From a virus, in the IMG/VR virus record IMGVR_UViG_3300042546_000525, positions 1-45,627 of that record: 45,627 bases of DNA; one strand, written 5' to 3'. Below the pieces are notes generated by a model that ran no database searches, had not been told where the DNA came from, and saw only the letters and a program-made list of their open reading frames with translations. Positions 39,131 to 45,627 of this stretch are shown here, piece after piece (the first letter of the stretch is position 1; the number at the start of each line of letters is the position of its first letter). Both the position numbers and the translations under genes were made by a program.

Positions 39131-41217
39131 AGCTGCACTCCTGCCGTTCGGTTGCCGCGTCGGATGACGCGGGGCGGTTGCGGTGCTTCGTCGGCGTCCT
39201 TGCGGACTTCCGGGTTTTCGTCTTGCGACTTGGCCCACGCCGGCGGCGCGGTCCAGTTGATCTTGTCGGCGCCAAGGTGGAGCCATGCCGCCTCGCCGTA
39301 GACGGAGAGGTCCAGCGTTTCGTTGTGCTTCCGCCCCATCGCGACCCAGCCCTTGGCCGTGCGCGTCTCGGCGGTCAGCTCGTCCAGCATCGAAGCCGGC
39401 GCCCAGTCGGGGACGTGCAGATAGCCGGGGCCTGGCTCTTCGCGCCGAAGGTCCGCGGCCAGCACGTCCTTGAGCGCGTCGGTGTTCAGCATCAGAACCG
39501 GCACGTCGCCGGCGCTGCCGCTGTTCCGATCCTTGCGCGCCCGAGTGTCCGGGTACGCTTCGTGCACGCGCGGCGCGTTGGCGCTGCTGCCGCCCTTGAC
39601 CAGCCGGAGGCGATGCCCCAAGCCGGCGCGCTTCAGCTCGCGCCAGAACTCATAGGCCCGCGCCGTCACACCCGCGTCGCCATCCTTGCCGCCCTTTCCT
39701 CCTGAGTCGCAAAGCACCACGCGGATCGGCATCGTCCGCCCGCTGCCGTCCGCCAGTGGATACCGGCGCTCGATCACCTTCGGAATCAGCCGGCGCCAGT
39801 CCTCGACGTAGGCGCTCGGGTCCATCGGCAGCGGCTCGCCGTCCTGCTCGCGCTCGCTCGTGCGCAGGCGGAAGCGATCGATCCACCACTTTTCGCGCTG
39901 CGGACCCCAGCCGGTGACCAGCACCTCAAAGCCCGCGCGCTTGCCGGCCTGAACGTCCACCTGCGCCGTCAGGAAGCGCACACCGCGGGGCACGAAGCCC
40001 TGCGCCGACTCTTCCGCCCTGCCCTGCAGCTCGTGGCCGTCCCGCTTGGCGTTCGCCGCCGGCGGCAGGAATGGCATGGCCTGGTCGACGTTGACGGCCG
40101 ACTTCAGCGGCTTAGTCTCGCCGGTAGTGGCGTACTGCTTCAGCGCTTGCAGATAGCCCTCGATCAACGAGGACCACGACTGCCAGCCAGCTGCTACGCC
40201 CCCAAGCCAGAAGCTGGCAATGCGCGATCGCTTCGCCTCGCCGGTGATAGATCCGTCCGGCCACATCCTTTGCCCCTGCGCTACCCAGCGCGCAGCAGCA
40301 ACCATCCGATCCTTCCACTTCGCGTCGATCTGGCATCCGCAGCTAGGACAACACGCCTTCGCGTATCGGTCCGCCATCGTCAGTGGGTCTTCGTGCAAGA
40401 CGCGATCTTTCAGCTCTTCGAAGTCCGGGAGCGCGAACACGCCAAGCCCCGGAAGCGCAGCAAACGGCTCTTTGCACTCCGGGCACGGCCAGTACAGCAG
40501 CCGTCTGTCTCCGCGGTTGTAGAGTGCCGCGATACCGTCCGCCGGCGGCGCTTCGTGAGGATGCGACGGGCGCCACTTCGGGTCTGCGTAGTCCCGCGCC
40601 GGGCTTGATTCGACAATGCAGATGCCAGAGGACATATAGGTCTGCGTGCGCTTCAGAGCCAGCTTGAACGCTTCATCAAGGCCCATGTCCCCGGTGAAGT
40701 TGTCCACATCCGTCATCAGCATCCGCCGGATGTCCTTCCCGCTCAGCTCGCCCAAGCTTGGGTAGCCGAAGCGAAGAGACATCCCGGACCGGAACATCTT
40801 CAGCTCGATGTTGTTGTCGTTGGCTCTGGGCGAAAGCCTTTTTGCGAGCTCCGGACTTCCCTCGATCGATGGGCCGATTCTTGTCCTGCTGAAGTCACCC
40901 GCCTGCTTCTGCGATGTCTGCACGATCATGCAGTGCGCAGGATCATCCACGATCGTGTAGGCCAACACTCCGTCGATCAGCGCTTGCGTCTTCCCCGAAC
41001 GCGCCGGCCCCATGAAGACGATAGCTTCGAACAGGCGCGAACGCGCCAGGTTCATGGGCTCCACCATGTACGGAGCCTCGTCAGCCTTCCAGTTTCCAGA
41101 GACCCCGGACGGGTTGACGATCTTGAGGTTCTTGGCGGCGGACTCGGCGACGGTTGTCTTTCGCGGCGGCCTGATCAGCTCGATCACGTCTCCGGCAATT
41201 TCTGCGGCGCTAGTCAT
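39127..41217 (-). CDS. Terminase large subunit, lambda gpA family
   Basis: 696 aa (gpA is 641). Walker A-like MGPARSGKT (69-77), Walker B MLMTDVDNF near 166, then the nuclease half starting LTAQVDVQAGKRAGFEVLV and VLCDSGGKGGKDGDA. It powers DNA translocation and cuts at the packaging site, implying cos-type or a related mechanism as in lambda-like phages. It overlaps the small subunit gene by 8 bases. Confidence 0.95.
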   Translation of the reverse strand: MTSAAEIAGDVIELIRPPRKTTVAESAAKNLKIVNPSGVSGNWKADEAPYMVEPMNLARSRLFEAIVFMGPARSGKTQALIDGVLAYTIVDDPAHCMIVQTSQKQAGDFSRTRIGPSIEGSPELAKRLSPRANDNNIELKMFRSGMSLRFGYPSLGELSGKDIRRMLMTDVDNFTGDMGLDEAFKLALKRTQTYMSSGICIVESSPARDYADPKWRPSHPHEAPPADGIAALYNRGDRRLLYWPCPECKEPFAALPGLGVFALPDFEELKDRVLHEDPLTMADRYAKACCPSCGCQIDAKWKDRMVAAARWVAQGQRMWPDGSITGEAKRSRIASFWLGGVAAGWQSWSSLIEGYLQALKQYATTGETKPLKSAVNVDQAMPFLPPAANAKRDGHELQGRAEESAQGFVPRGVRFLTAQVDVQAGKRAGFEVLVTGWGPQREKWWIDRFRLRTSEREQDGEPLPMDPSAYVEDWRRLIPKVIERRYPLADGSGRTMPIRVVLCDSGGKGGKDGDAGVTARAYEFWRELKRAGLGHRLRLVKGGSSANAPRVHEAYPDTRARKDRNSGSAGDVPVLMLNTDALKDVLAADLRREEPGPGYLHVPDWAPASMLDELTAETRTAKGWVAMGRKHNETLDLSVYGEAAWLHLGADKINWTAPPAWAKSQDENPEVRKDADEAPQPPRVIRRGNRTAGVQL

Positions 41218-41722
41218 CCGAACTGCTATCCCGCTTCATCCTTTCGACTTCGCTCCGGAGGGTCGCGTAGAGCGCCTCCCGGTCTTCGTCGAGCATGCTG
41301 GACAGGCGGTCCACATGCTCAGGCAGCAAGCCGGCTTTCTTCTCCATCCGGTCGGGCAGTGTCATGTAGGTCTGCACCACCGCGCTGACGACGGCCGCCA
41401 TGACCTGCTCGACCTCGCCAGCGTCAACGCTGCGCCGCTCCAACAGGTCCAGCTGCCGCTGTTTGATCGCGGTCGCCACCCTCGATTCTTCCGCCCGCTG
41501 CAGCGCCAGGATGTCCGAGGCCCGAGCCGAGCCTTCCGCCTCGCGAAGCAACACCACGTCTCGCCATCGATAGACAGGGTATCCCTGGCGCTCTCCGGCG
41601 GGCTGGATTGCCAAGTCCGCGATGCGGCGGGCAACGGTTTCGCGAGCTAGGCCAAGCTCATCGGAGACTCTGGAAATGCTGACCAGCGCAGTTCGGCTGG
41701 CTGCGCTGACTACGTCTCCCAT
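41210..41722 (-). CDS. Terminase small subunit, Nu1-like
   Basis: 170 aa with ATG at 41722; a TTG at 41761 could extend it by 13 residues. VSISRVSDELGLARETVARR is a winged-helix reader of packaging DNA, followed by YPVYRWRDVVLLREAEG and a coiled coil that binds the large subunit. It should recognise the cos region just upstream (41723-41904). Confidence 0.85.
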   Translation of the reverse strand: MGDVVSAASRTALVSISRVSDELGLARETVARRIADLAIQPAGERQGYPVYRWRDVVLLREAEGSARASDILALQRAEESRVATAIKQRQLDLLERRSVDAGEVEQVMAAVVSAVVQTYMTLPDRMEKKAGLLPEHVDRLSSMLDEDREALYATLRSEVERMKRDSSSDD

Positions 41723-41904
41723 GACTTCAGATGAAACCCTGTTGAAATCCTTTAAAAACAAGAGCTTATTCCAAGGTGCATCTGGCGCCTTAGAGGTTCG
41801 AAAAACTGCCGACTTCCGCGCGCGAGCCCCGCGGAGCCCTTGCCGGGGGTCTGGAGGGACCCGCGTTCAGCTTGCCTTCACAGAATCGAAGCCGCTGGAC
41901 TCGC
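41723..41904. other. Gap upstream of terminase; candidate cos region
   Basis: The 182-base gap between the lysis and packaging genes holds no gene. It contains GC-rich dyads (GGGTC-TGGAG-GGACCC near 41852-41867, and a CGCGCGCG-type stretch near 41816) then an A/T-rich part (41745-41765). In lambda the cos site lies right before Nu1, so this is the first place to seek the packaging cut. No cut site is visible in the sequence itself. Confidence 0.3.
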
Positions 41905-42243
41905 TCACTGCCCGCACTCCGTCGTGACACCGCACACGATGCCGACCTCTTCCATGCGCTCGATGCAGCGCAGGCATGACGCTCGGGCCGCATCGCACTG
42001 CTCGGCCAGTTCGCGCAGGGGCGCGATGACTTGCTCTGGTAGCGAGTCCCATGTTCTCGGTGCGATGGGGTCGCCTTCCCACTGCGGCCACTCGGCAGGC
42101 AGGCAGGACGCCTTGCACTGAGCCGTGCAGCTCACGGCCATGGGGCCGAGGTCAGGCGGGCGGATGGCCTCGCGCTTGCAGCCGGTGAGAAGGATTCCCA
42201 CTGCCAGCAATCCCATTCCTAGCCTATTTCCTCTCCTATTCAC
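41905..42243 (-). CDS. Outer-membrane spanin lipoprotein (Rz1-like)
   Basis: 112 aa. The N-terminus RRGNRLGMGLLAVGILLTGC has a lipobox (LLTGC), so the mature protein is a lipoprotein. Its ATG overlaps the inner spanin stop by 8 bases, the usual arrangement of spanin genes. Cysteine-rich C-terminus and, unlike lambda Rz1, not clearly proline-rich throughout. It likely disrupts the outer membrane with the Rz-like protein. Confidence 0.75.
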   Translation of the reverse strand: MNRRGNRLGMGLLAVGILLTGCKREAIRPPDLGPMAVSCTAQCKASCLPAEWPQWEGDPIAPRTWDSLPEQVIAPLRELAEQCDAARASCLRCIERMEEVGIVCGVTTECGQ

Positions 42244-42637
42244 GCCCGCTCACCAGCGCGTTGACCGCATCCATCCGCTCCTGCCCAGGCGCGCACTCGG
42301 GCGCAGGCAGCGCGTTGATCCTGTCGCGGTAGACCACGCGGGCCACACGGGCGCGCTCGGCGATCTCTCGCATGTCCTGCAACAGTGCCGACTGATCCAG
42401 CTCGGCCATGCTCACAAGGCGCCCGAGCTGGTCAGCGCGCTCGGCCAGGGCTTCTGCCCTGCCGCGCTGCACTGCGGTTGCGATCTCACCTTCCGCCTTC
42501 TCTTGCGCGGCGCCGAGCTTCAGCAGCAGCCATGCGTTCGCGCTCAAGCTCAGCAGCAGGGTCGAGCCCAGCACGCCCGCTGTGATCCATGCAGCGCGCG
42601 CCGTCCCATCCCCAGACAGGAATGCAAGGATGCTCAC
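42236..42637 (-). CDS. Inner-membrane spanin (Rz-like)
   Basis: 133 aa from GTG with GGAG upstream. Residues 15-40 (AWITAGVLGSTLLLSLSANA) are a signal anchor, followed by a coiled coil (AQEKAEGEIATAVQRGRAEA), the normal plan of Rz. Part of the two-component spanin with the next gene. Its 5' end overlaps the 72-aa Cys-rich frame. Confidence 0.75.
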   Translation of the reverse strand: MSILAFLSGDGTARAAWITAGVLGSTLLLSLSANAWLLLKLGAAQEKAEGEIATAVQRGRAEALAERADQLGRLVSMAELDQSALLQDMREIAERARVARVVYRDRINALPAPECAPGQERMDAVNALVSGRE

Positions 42638-42704
42638 TTGTCTGTCTCCCGCACTTGTAGCGATCGGGCTGCCAGTGCGTGCAGGTTGCGCATGTGAAGG
42701 TCAC
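42486..42704 (-). CDS. Cysteine-rich small protein overlapping the spanin gene
   Basis: 72 aa. GTG follows the lipoprotein stop directly. Cysteines at CATCTHW, YKCG, HPC and ARC suggest a zinc knuckle, then a basic helical tail. It overlaps the Rz-like start by 152 bases in another frame. The ordered Cys spacing makes it likely real, but the overlap leaves doubt. Confidence 0.5.
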   Translation of the reverse strand: MTFTCATCTHWQPDRYKCGRQTSEHPCIPVWGWDGARCMDHSGRAGLDPAAELERERMAAAEARRRAREGGR

Positions 42705-43535
42705 TCACTCTTCCGGCTCAGGATCAGGCGGGTTAACCGTCTGACAGTCCATGCCTGTGCATCGGTTGCCGCGGTTGCCAACGTCGTTCAACTCGAACGG
42801 GCCGGGCGAGTCCAGTCTGTTGCCGTTGCCGTAGTCCGTGCGGTCGCGGCCGATGGTGTCGCGGCGGGTGTCGTTGCCCGTGCGCCAGTCGCCTTGATAC
42901 TGGTCACCGCCGATCTGGTCGCGGCCGGCAATGGTCTGCGTGCCTGATACTTGGTCACCGCCGACGATGGTCTGCGTGCCGCTGATCAGGTCGCCTTCGA
43001 CGTGAGTGCCAGGCGCTTGCAGGGCGAAGGCATTCGCGATGCCAAGGGTCATGCCTGCATAGGTTTCATCCCTGCGCGCGTCTCGCTCTGCGCCGATGCG
43101 TGCAATTTCGACATTGTTGCGGCCGCCTTCGACCATTCCCCAGATCTGGCCAAGAGGGTGCAATCCGCCTGAGACGTTGGCGAAAGCCTCCGACCAGTGC
43201 ACCTTGCGGGGCGGCGGGGCGATCTGAGATCGGTTGCCACCGCCCTGCATGGTGAGGCCGGCAATGGCCTTCACCGAAATCACGCAGGCAGTGTCGCCGT
43301 TGCAGGCCGCGGCGTCGGCAAGCGCCTGCTCAGCGACCGCGCGTTGCTGCTCTACTCGGTTGTGCGCTTCGATGTAGGCGCTGTAGTTCGCATCCGGCGT
43401 GCTCGCACAGCCAGCCAGGGCCAGCAGGGCCAGGGGGATCAGGTTGTGCGCTTCGATGTAGGCGCTGTAGTTCGCATCCGGCGTGCTCGCACAGCCAGCC
43501 AGGGCCAGCAGGGCCAGGGGGATCAGGTAGCGCAT
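42705..43535 (-). CDS. Putative lipoprotein with a duplicated signal region and DQ/GTQTI repeats
   Basis: 276 aa from ATG at 43535. RYLIPLALLALAGC is a lipoprotein signal; the same 28 residues (LIPLALLALAGC through the AHN end) then come a second time, from an exact 84-bp tandem duplication. The middle has GTQTI(V/A)G(G/R)DQ(V/I) repeats, likely a beta-solenoid-like stretch, and the end is acidic. It lies between the endolysin and spanins, so it may be an outer-membrane lysis or envelope protein. No family known. Confidence 0.7.
   Translation of the reverse strand: MRYLIPLALLALAGCASTPDANYSAYIEAHNLIPLALLALAGCASTPDANYSAYIEAHNRVEQQRAVAEQALADAAACNGDTACVISVKAIAGLTMQGGGNRSQIAPPPRKVHWSEAFANVSGGLHPLGQIWGMVEGGRNNVEIARIGAERDARRDETYAGMTLGIANAFALQAPGTHVEGDLISGTQTIVGGDQVSGTQTIAGRDQIGGDQYQGDWRTGNDTRRDTIGRDRTDYGNGNRLDSPGPFELNDVGNRGNRCTGMDCQTVNPPDPEPEE
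43358..43525. repeat. Exact 84-bp tandem duplication
   Basis: Two perfect copies, 43358-43441 and 43442-43525, with three matching bases continuing beyond. The length is a multiple of three so the reading frame is kept. It duplicates the signal peptide, the lipobox and 16 following residues. Confidence 0.9.
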
Positions 43536-43546
43536 GTGGCCTCCAG

Positions 43547-44062
43547 TTAGCCCGGTACGGGCGTTTGACCCAAGCACAGAGCGCGCGCGTGCTCGCGGCG
43601 CGTCACGATGCCTCGGCAGTTGTTGCTCGGGTCGCGGCAGTCTCGCCCGCCCACAAAGACCCAGCGGCGGAACTGCTCGCAGTAAACCGCGGGCGGCTCG
43701 CCGCTGTTGATCTGGCGCACCATCGTGCTGCTGCAGACGGCTTGCTCGCCGACGTTGTATCCAAGATCGACCAGCGATACCGCCACGTTGACCGGCACCG
43801 GCCGATGCAGGCAGCGCTCGATGCGCGACCACGACAGCTCGACGCGGCGGCCGAGCATCTGCATGCACTGCTCGCGCGTGAAGGTTTGGCCCATGCGGAT
43901 ATGCGAACCGGTCTCGCCGACGCATGCAGTGGGCACACGCTCGCCCCATACGGGGTCAGCGTAGGTGCTCAGTACAAGCCCCTCTTGCGTCACAAGCAGA
44001 GCGGATGCGCCGAGAATGACGGCAGCCGCGCCGCCGCCTATGACTTTCGTTGTGCCTTTCAC
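43547..44062 (-). CDS. Lysozyme-type endolysin (GH24) with a SAR-like N-terminus
   Basis: 171 aa from the GTG at 44062 (GTGA overlap); GTG at 44089 is an alternative. Residues 6-25 (VIGGGAAAVILGASALLVT) are a Gly/Ala-rich weakly hydrophobic segment as in signal-arrest-release endolysins. The catalytic set is E27 in QEGLVLSTYAD, D36 and T45 (RVPTACVG), the T4-lysozyme E-8-D-x-T pattern with a longer D-T gap. It cleaves peptidoglycan. Next to TM proteins and spanins in the lysis block. Confidence 0.88.
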   Translation of the reverse strand: MKGTTKVIGGGAAAVILGASALLVTQEGLVLSTYADPVWGERVPTACVGETGSHIRMGQTFTREQCMQMLGRRVELSWSRIERCLHRPVPVNVAVSLVDLGYNVGEQAVCSSTMVRQINSGEPPAVYCEQFRRWVFVGGRDCRDPSNNCRGIVTRREHARALCLGQTPVPG

Positions 44063-44337
44063 AGCAGGCCCAAGCGTTTGCGCAGCCACAGCGAGAACGG
44101 CAGCCGCGCGGCCGGTGCCACGTCCTCGGGATTGTTGGCAGCACGATCAAGCGCAACGGCGATCTGGTCTTCGGTGAACAGCAGCGGGCGAACGGTGCCG
44201 CCGTCGTCCAAGTGCGCGAGGTAGTAGCTGCTGCCGCTGCCGAACTTGCGCTCGGTGTTCGCCTGGCGCTCGCTCGCATAAATGCGGGAGTTCACCGGCG
44301 GCGGGGTGATGATGATGATCGGGCGCTTGCTGGTCAT
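44059..44337 (-). CDS. Lysis-region protein, 92 aa
   Basis: Soluble. The N-terminus PIIIITPPPVNSRIYASERQ is proline-rich and the end SLWLRKRLGLL is basic. Lies between a holin-like gene and the endolysin, coupled by ATGA and GTGA. Unknown. Confidence 0.6.
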   Translation of the reverse strand: MTSKRPIIIITPPPVNSRIYASERQANTERKFGSGSSYYLAHLDDGGTVRPLLFTEDQIAVALDRAANNPEDVAPAARLPFSLWLRKRLGLL

Positions 44338-44621
44338 TCGTCAGCCTTTGGCCGCAAGTGCGGCGCCTGCATGTAGATCGCCGCGAGGTAGTCGTTCAGC
44401 GCTTTGACCTCGGCCCGCAGTTCGCGGATCTCCGCGTCGCGTCGGCTCGCCTCTTCGCGGGACAGGAAAGCCCCGACGATGGCAAGCGCGCAGACGATGG
44501 CCAACGCAGTGGTGCACAGCCAGACCCCAACGCCGCCGGCGTTGATCTGGACTGTCGTTGTGTTTGTGCCCCGCAGCGCTTTCAGCAGGCTGGCAAGGTC
44601 CTCATGGCGGTCAGTCGGCAC
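44334..44621 (-). CDS. Holin-like membrane protein, 95 aa
   Basis: A single transmembrane segment (about 31-52, VGVWLCTTALAIVCALAIVG) sits between a polar N-terminus and a coiled coil (REEASRRDAEIRELRAEVKA). Size and place upstream of the endolysin suit a holin or pinholin partner. It overlaps the preceding gene by 11 bases. Confidence 0.55.
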   Translation of the reverse strand: MPTDRHEDLASLLKALRGTNTTTVQINAGGVGVWLCTTALAIVCALAIVGAFLSREEASRRDAEIRELRAEVKALNDYLAAIYMQAPHLRPKADE

Positions 44622-44934
44622 GCGGCTTGAGCCGTGCGTTGACGCGCTTGTAGTCAGTGACGTTCAGGCCCTCGCGATCGGCAAGGATCGTGACGGCCTG
44701 CTTGAAGGGCTCCAAGTCCTGCTCAAGCTCGTGGAAAAGGTCGGCGATGAAGGATCGAAGATCGCGCATCTCCTTCTCGAACCTTGGCTCTTGGACTGCC
44801 TTGTCCTCTTGCCGCTGGATCCGAAGCTCCAGGCCGTGGATTCGCTTTTGCGCCTTGAGCACCCAGATGGCGACAGTGACGCCGCCAGAAGCTGCGCCGG
44901 AAACAACAGCGAATGCCAGCGTGAGGTAATCCAT
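44611..44934 (-). CDS. Holin-like / membrane-anchored coiled-coil protein, 107 aa
   Basis: One N-terminal hydrophobic helix (YLTLAFAVVSGAASGGVTVA) then a long helical region (HELEQDLEPFKQ). Resembles small phage anchors placed first in lysis operons. It is the first gene after the late promoter and hairpin terminator. Holin versus antiholin cannot be told from the sequence. Confidence 0.55.
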   Translation of the reverse strand: MDYLTLAFAVVSGAASGGVTVAIWVLKAQKRIHGLELRIQRQEDKAVQEPRFEKEMRDLRSFIADLFHELEQDLEPFKQAVTILADREGLNVTDYKRVNARLKPRAD

Positions 44935-45127
44935 GGGCGATCTCGAATGTTTGCCGGGTCACGCAGGTGGAGACTTAGGCCGACTGCAGAGGAATACGGG
45001 ACAGCAGTCGAAACCAGTCCGCAGACGCGGGAGGCCCGCGCCCCGGCTGCCGGGGTTGTCCGTGAAGTCGGCCCGCACTCGCCGGCCAGCGGGTGGCGCT
45101 TTGTGCGCCATGGCTGCAGAAACGAAA

Positions 45128-45151
45128 AAGCCCCGCCGGATGGCGGGGCTT
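45128..45151 (-). terminator. Intrinsic terminator in the late leader
   Basis: A 10-bp stem AAGCCCCGCC / GGCGGGGCTT with loop GGAT (45128-45137 and 45142-45151); the leftward transcript then runs into a T tract (45129-45125). This is the clearest terminator in the window. It lies about 60 bases after the predicted late start, as tR' follows pR' in lambda. Confidence 0.8.
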
Positions 45152-45191
45152 CTTGGGATTGATTCACCGGCAATTCCGCCAGCGTGCCGCA

Positions 45192-45220
45192 ATTTCAACA
45201 CCCGACGGCTGCCACGTCAA
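45192..45220 (-). promoter_or_regulatory. Candidate late promoter (pR'-like)
   Basis: On the minus strand TTGACG (45220-45215), 17 bases, TGAAAT (45197-45192). It overlaps the end of the 139-aa gene. The transcript would begin near 45186, meet a terminator by 45125, and need antitermination to reach the lysis genes at 44934. Further GC-rich hairpins (45026-45040, 45041-45055) follow. Confidence 0.5.
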
Positions 45221-45627
45221 GCGGGCCGCGCCAGCGCCATGAACTGCCCTTCGATGTGCGCGAATCCGATGTCGTGCAGCGCCCGATACTGCGCGCGGGA
45301 GATCTTGTGCCCGATCAGCTCGCATGCCGTCTCCAGCCGCTCGACCTGCACCCGACCGCGGCCCGCGTACCATGCCCGCAGGACGTTGGCCGCCTTGGCC
45401 CGGGTGATGCCCAGCTCGCTGATCATGACCTCGACCTGAAACGCCTCTTGGTCGACTTCCAGCGGCTTGTAGCCGGTCGGCCGCGGCGGCATCTCCCCGT
45501 GATGCTCGATCAGCACTTGGAGCATGTTCTTGCTCTGGTGCCCGAGATACTCGCAGTCGCGGTGCAGGGCGAACTCCCGGCCCCAAGCGGCGAGGCGCGT
45601 CTCGACGTAGGCGCCGAAGGTGTTGAT
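45217..45627 (-). CDS. Putative late regulator (Q-position protein), 139 aa across the join
   Basis: Reads from ATG at 136 through the join to 45217; 137 of 139 codons lie here. The middle region QVEVMISELGITRAKAANVL looks like a helix-turn-helix, then AWYAGRGRVQVERLETACEL. No named family. The gene is last in the early leftward chain and is directly followed by a promoter and terminator that lead into lysis genes, which is the place of antiterminator Q in lambda. Function is inferred from position. Confidence 0.7.
   Translation of the reverse strand: MNTFGAYVETRLAAWGREFALHRDCEYLGHQSKNMLQVLIEHHGEMPPRPTGYKPLEVDQEAFQVEVMISELGITRAKAANVLRAWYAGRGRVQVERLETACELIGHKISRAQYRALHDIGFAHIEGQFMALARPA
45501..45627. 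repeat. Right copy of the 127-bp end overlap
   Basis: Identical to 1-127; marks closure of the circle (see the left copy). Confidence 0.93.

Noticed and set aside
43358-43525. CRISPR-like repeat
   Set aside because: Only two directly abutting in-frame copies, no spacers.

Overview
The window is a complete, circularly closed genome of a tailed double-stranded DNA phage, GC-rich (estimated by eye at about two thirds G+C). Bases 1-127 are repeated exactly at 45501-45627, so the unique length is 45,500 bp and one gene (139 aa) is split across the ends. The overlap length looks like an assembly k-mer overlap of a circular contig rather than a real terminal repeat. The head genes follow the lambda order and families (Nu1-, A-, W-, B-, C/Nu3-, D-, E- and FII-like). 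The tail has a tape measure protein, a Z-like protein and no sheath or baseplate set, so it is a long non-contractile (siphovirus) tail. GC content and lambda-type modules suggest a Gram-negative, GC-rich proteobacterial host; inner- and outer-membrane spanin-like proteins agree. I cannot name the host genus.

Layout. Position 8081-8259 is a divergent control region. Leftward from it, one long chain of coupled genes (8081 down to 1, then across the join to 45217) encodes a Cro/YdaS-like regulator, a Ref-like nuclease, a replication initiator with an iteron array inside its gene, a DnaB-type helicase, a NinB-like protein, small winged-helix or zinc proteins, a MazG-like protein, a C5-cytosine methyltransferase whose gene carries a second long reading frame, a RuvC-like resolvase, a Lar-like anti-restriction protein and finally the 139-aa protein at the join. 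After that gene come a promoter and a terminator arranged like lambda pR'-tR', then the leftward late genes: lysis (44934-41905), packaging and head (41722-34098), a tail fibre, tail (31166-18685) and two small regulatory-looking genes (18593-18124). Rightward from 8259 an early operon encodes membrane microproteins, a frameshifted SNF2-like helicase, a second DNA methyltransferase, a long coiled-coil protein, an ERF annealing protein, a YqaJ exonuclease, SSB and a string of small unknowns. It is interrupted near 16030-16180 by a second promoter and near 16470-16735 by a highly folded non-coding stretch.

How it fits together. An 11-bp inverted repeat, TAGCnnnGCTA, lies in or beside three predicted promoters (leftward at 8089-8117, rightward at 8192-8219, rightward at 16038-16066). 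This suggests a single regulator, most simply the YdaS-like protein, controls replication, early takeover and a later early unit together. Replication probably starts in the initiator gene, where TGCGGAC repeats recur every 11 bp beside a pyrimidine tract, as lambda ori lies inside gene O. Recombination (ERF, YqaJ, SSB, NinB, RuvC-like, Ref-like) and anti-restriction (two methyltransferases, Lar) genes are plentiful. No integrase, excisionase, CI-type repressor, tRNA or CRISPR array was seen, so a temperate life cycle is not supported by recognisable genes.

The observations most worth following are the shared operator regulon, the 11-bp-period iteron origin, the folded RNA-like element at 16473-16733, the roughly 1-kb double-coding methyltransferase locus with its own ribosome binding site, the pR'-like late switch, and the cluster of tiny membrane proteins at the head of the rightward operon.
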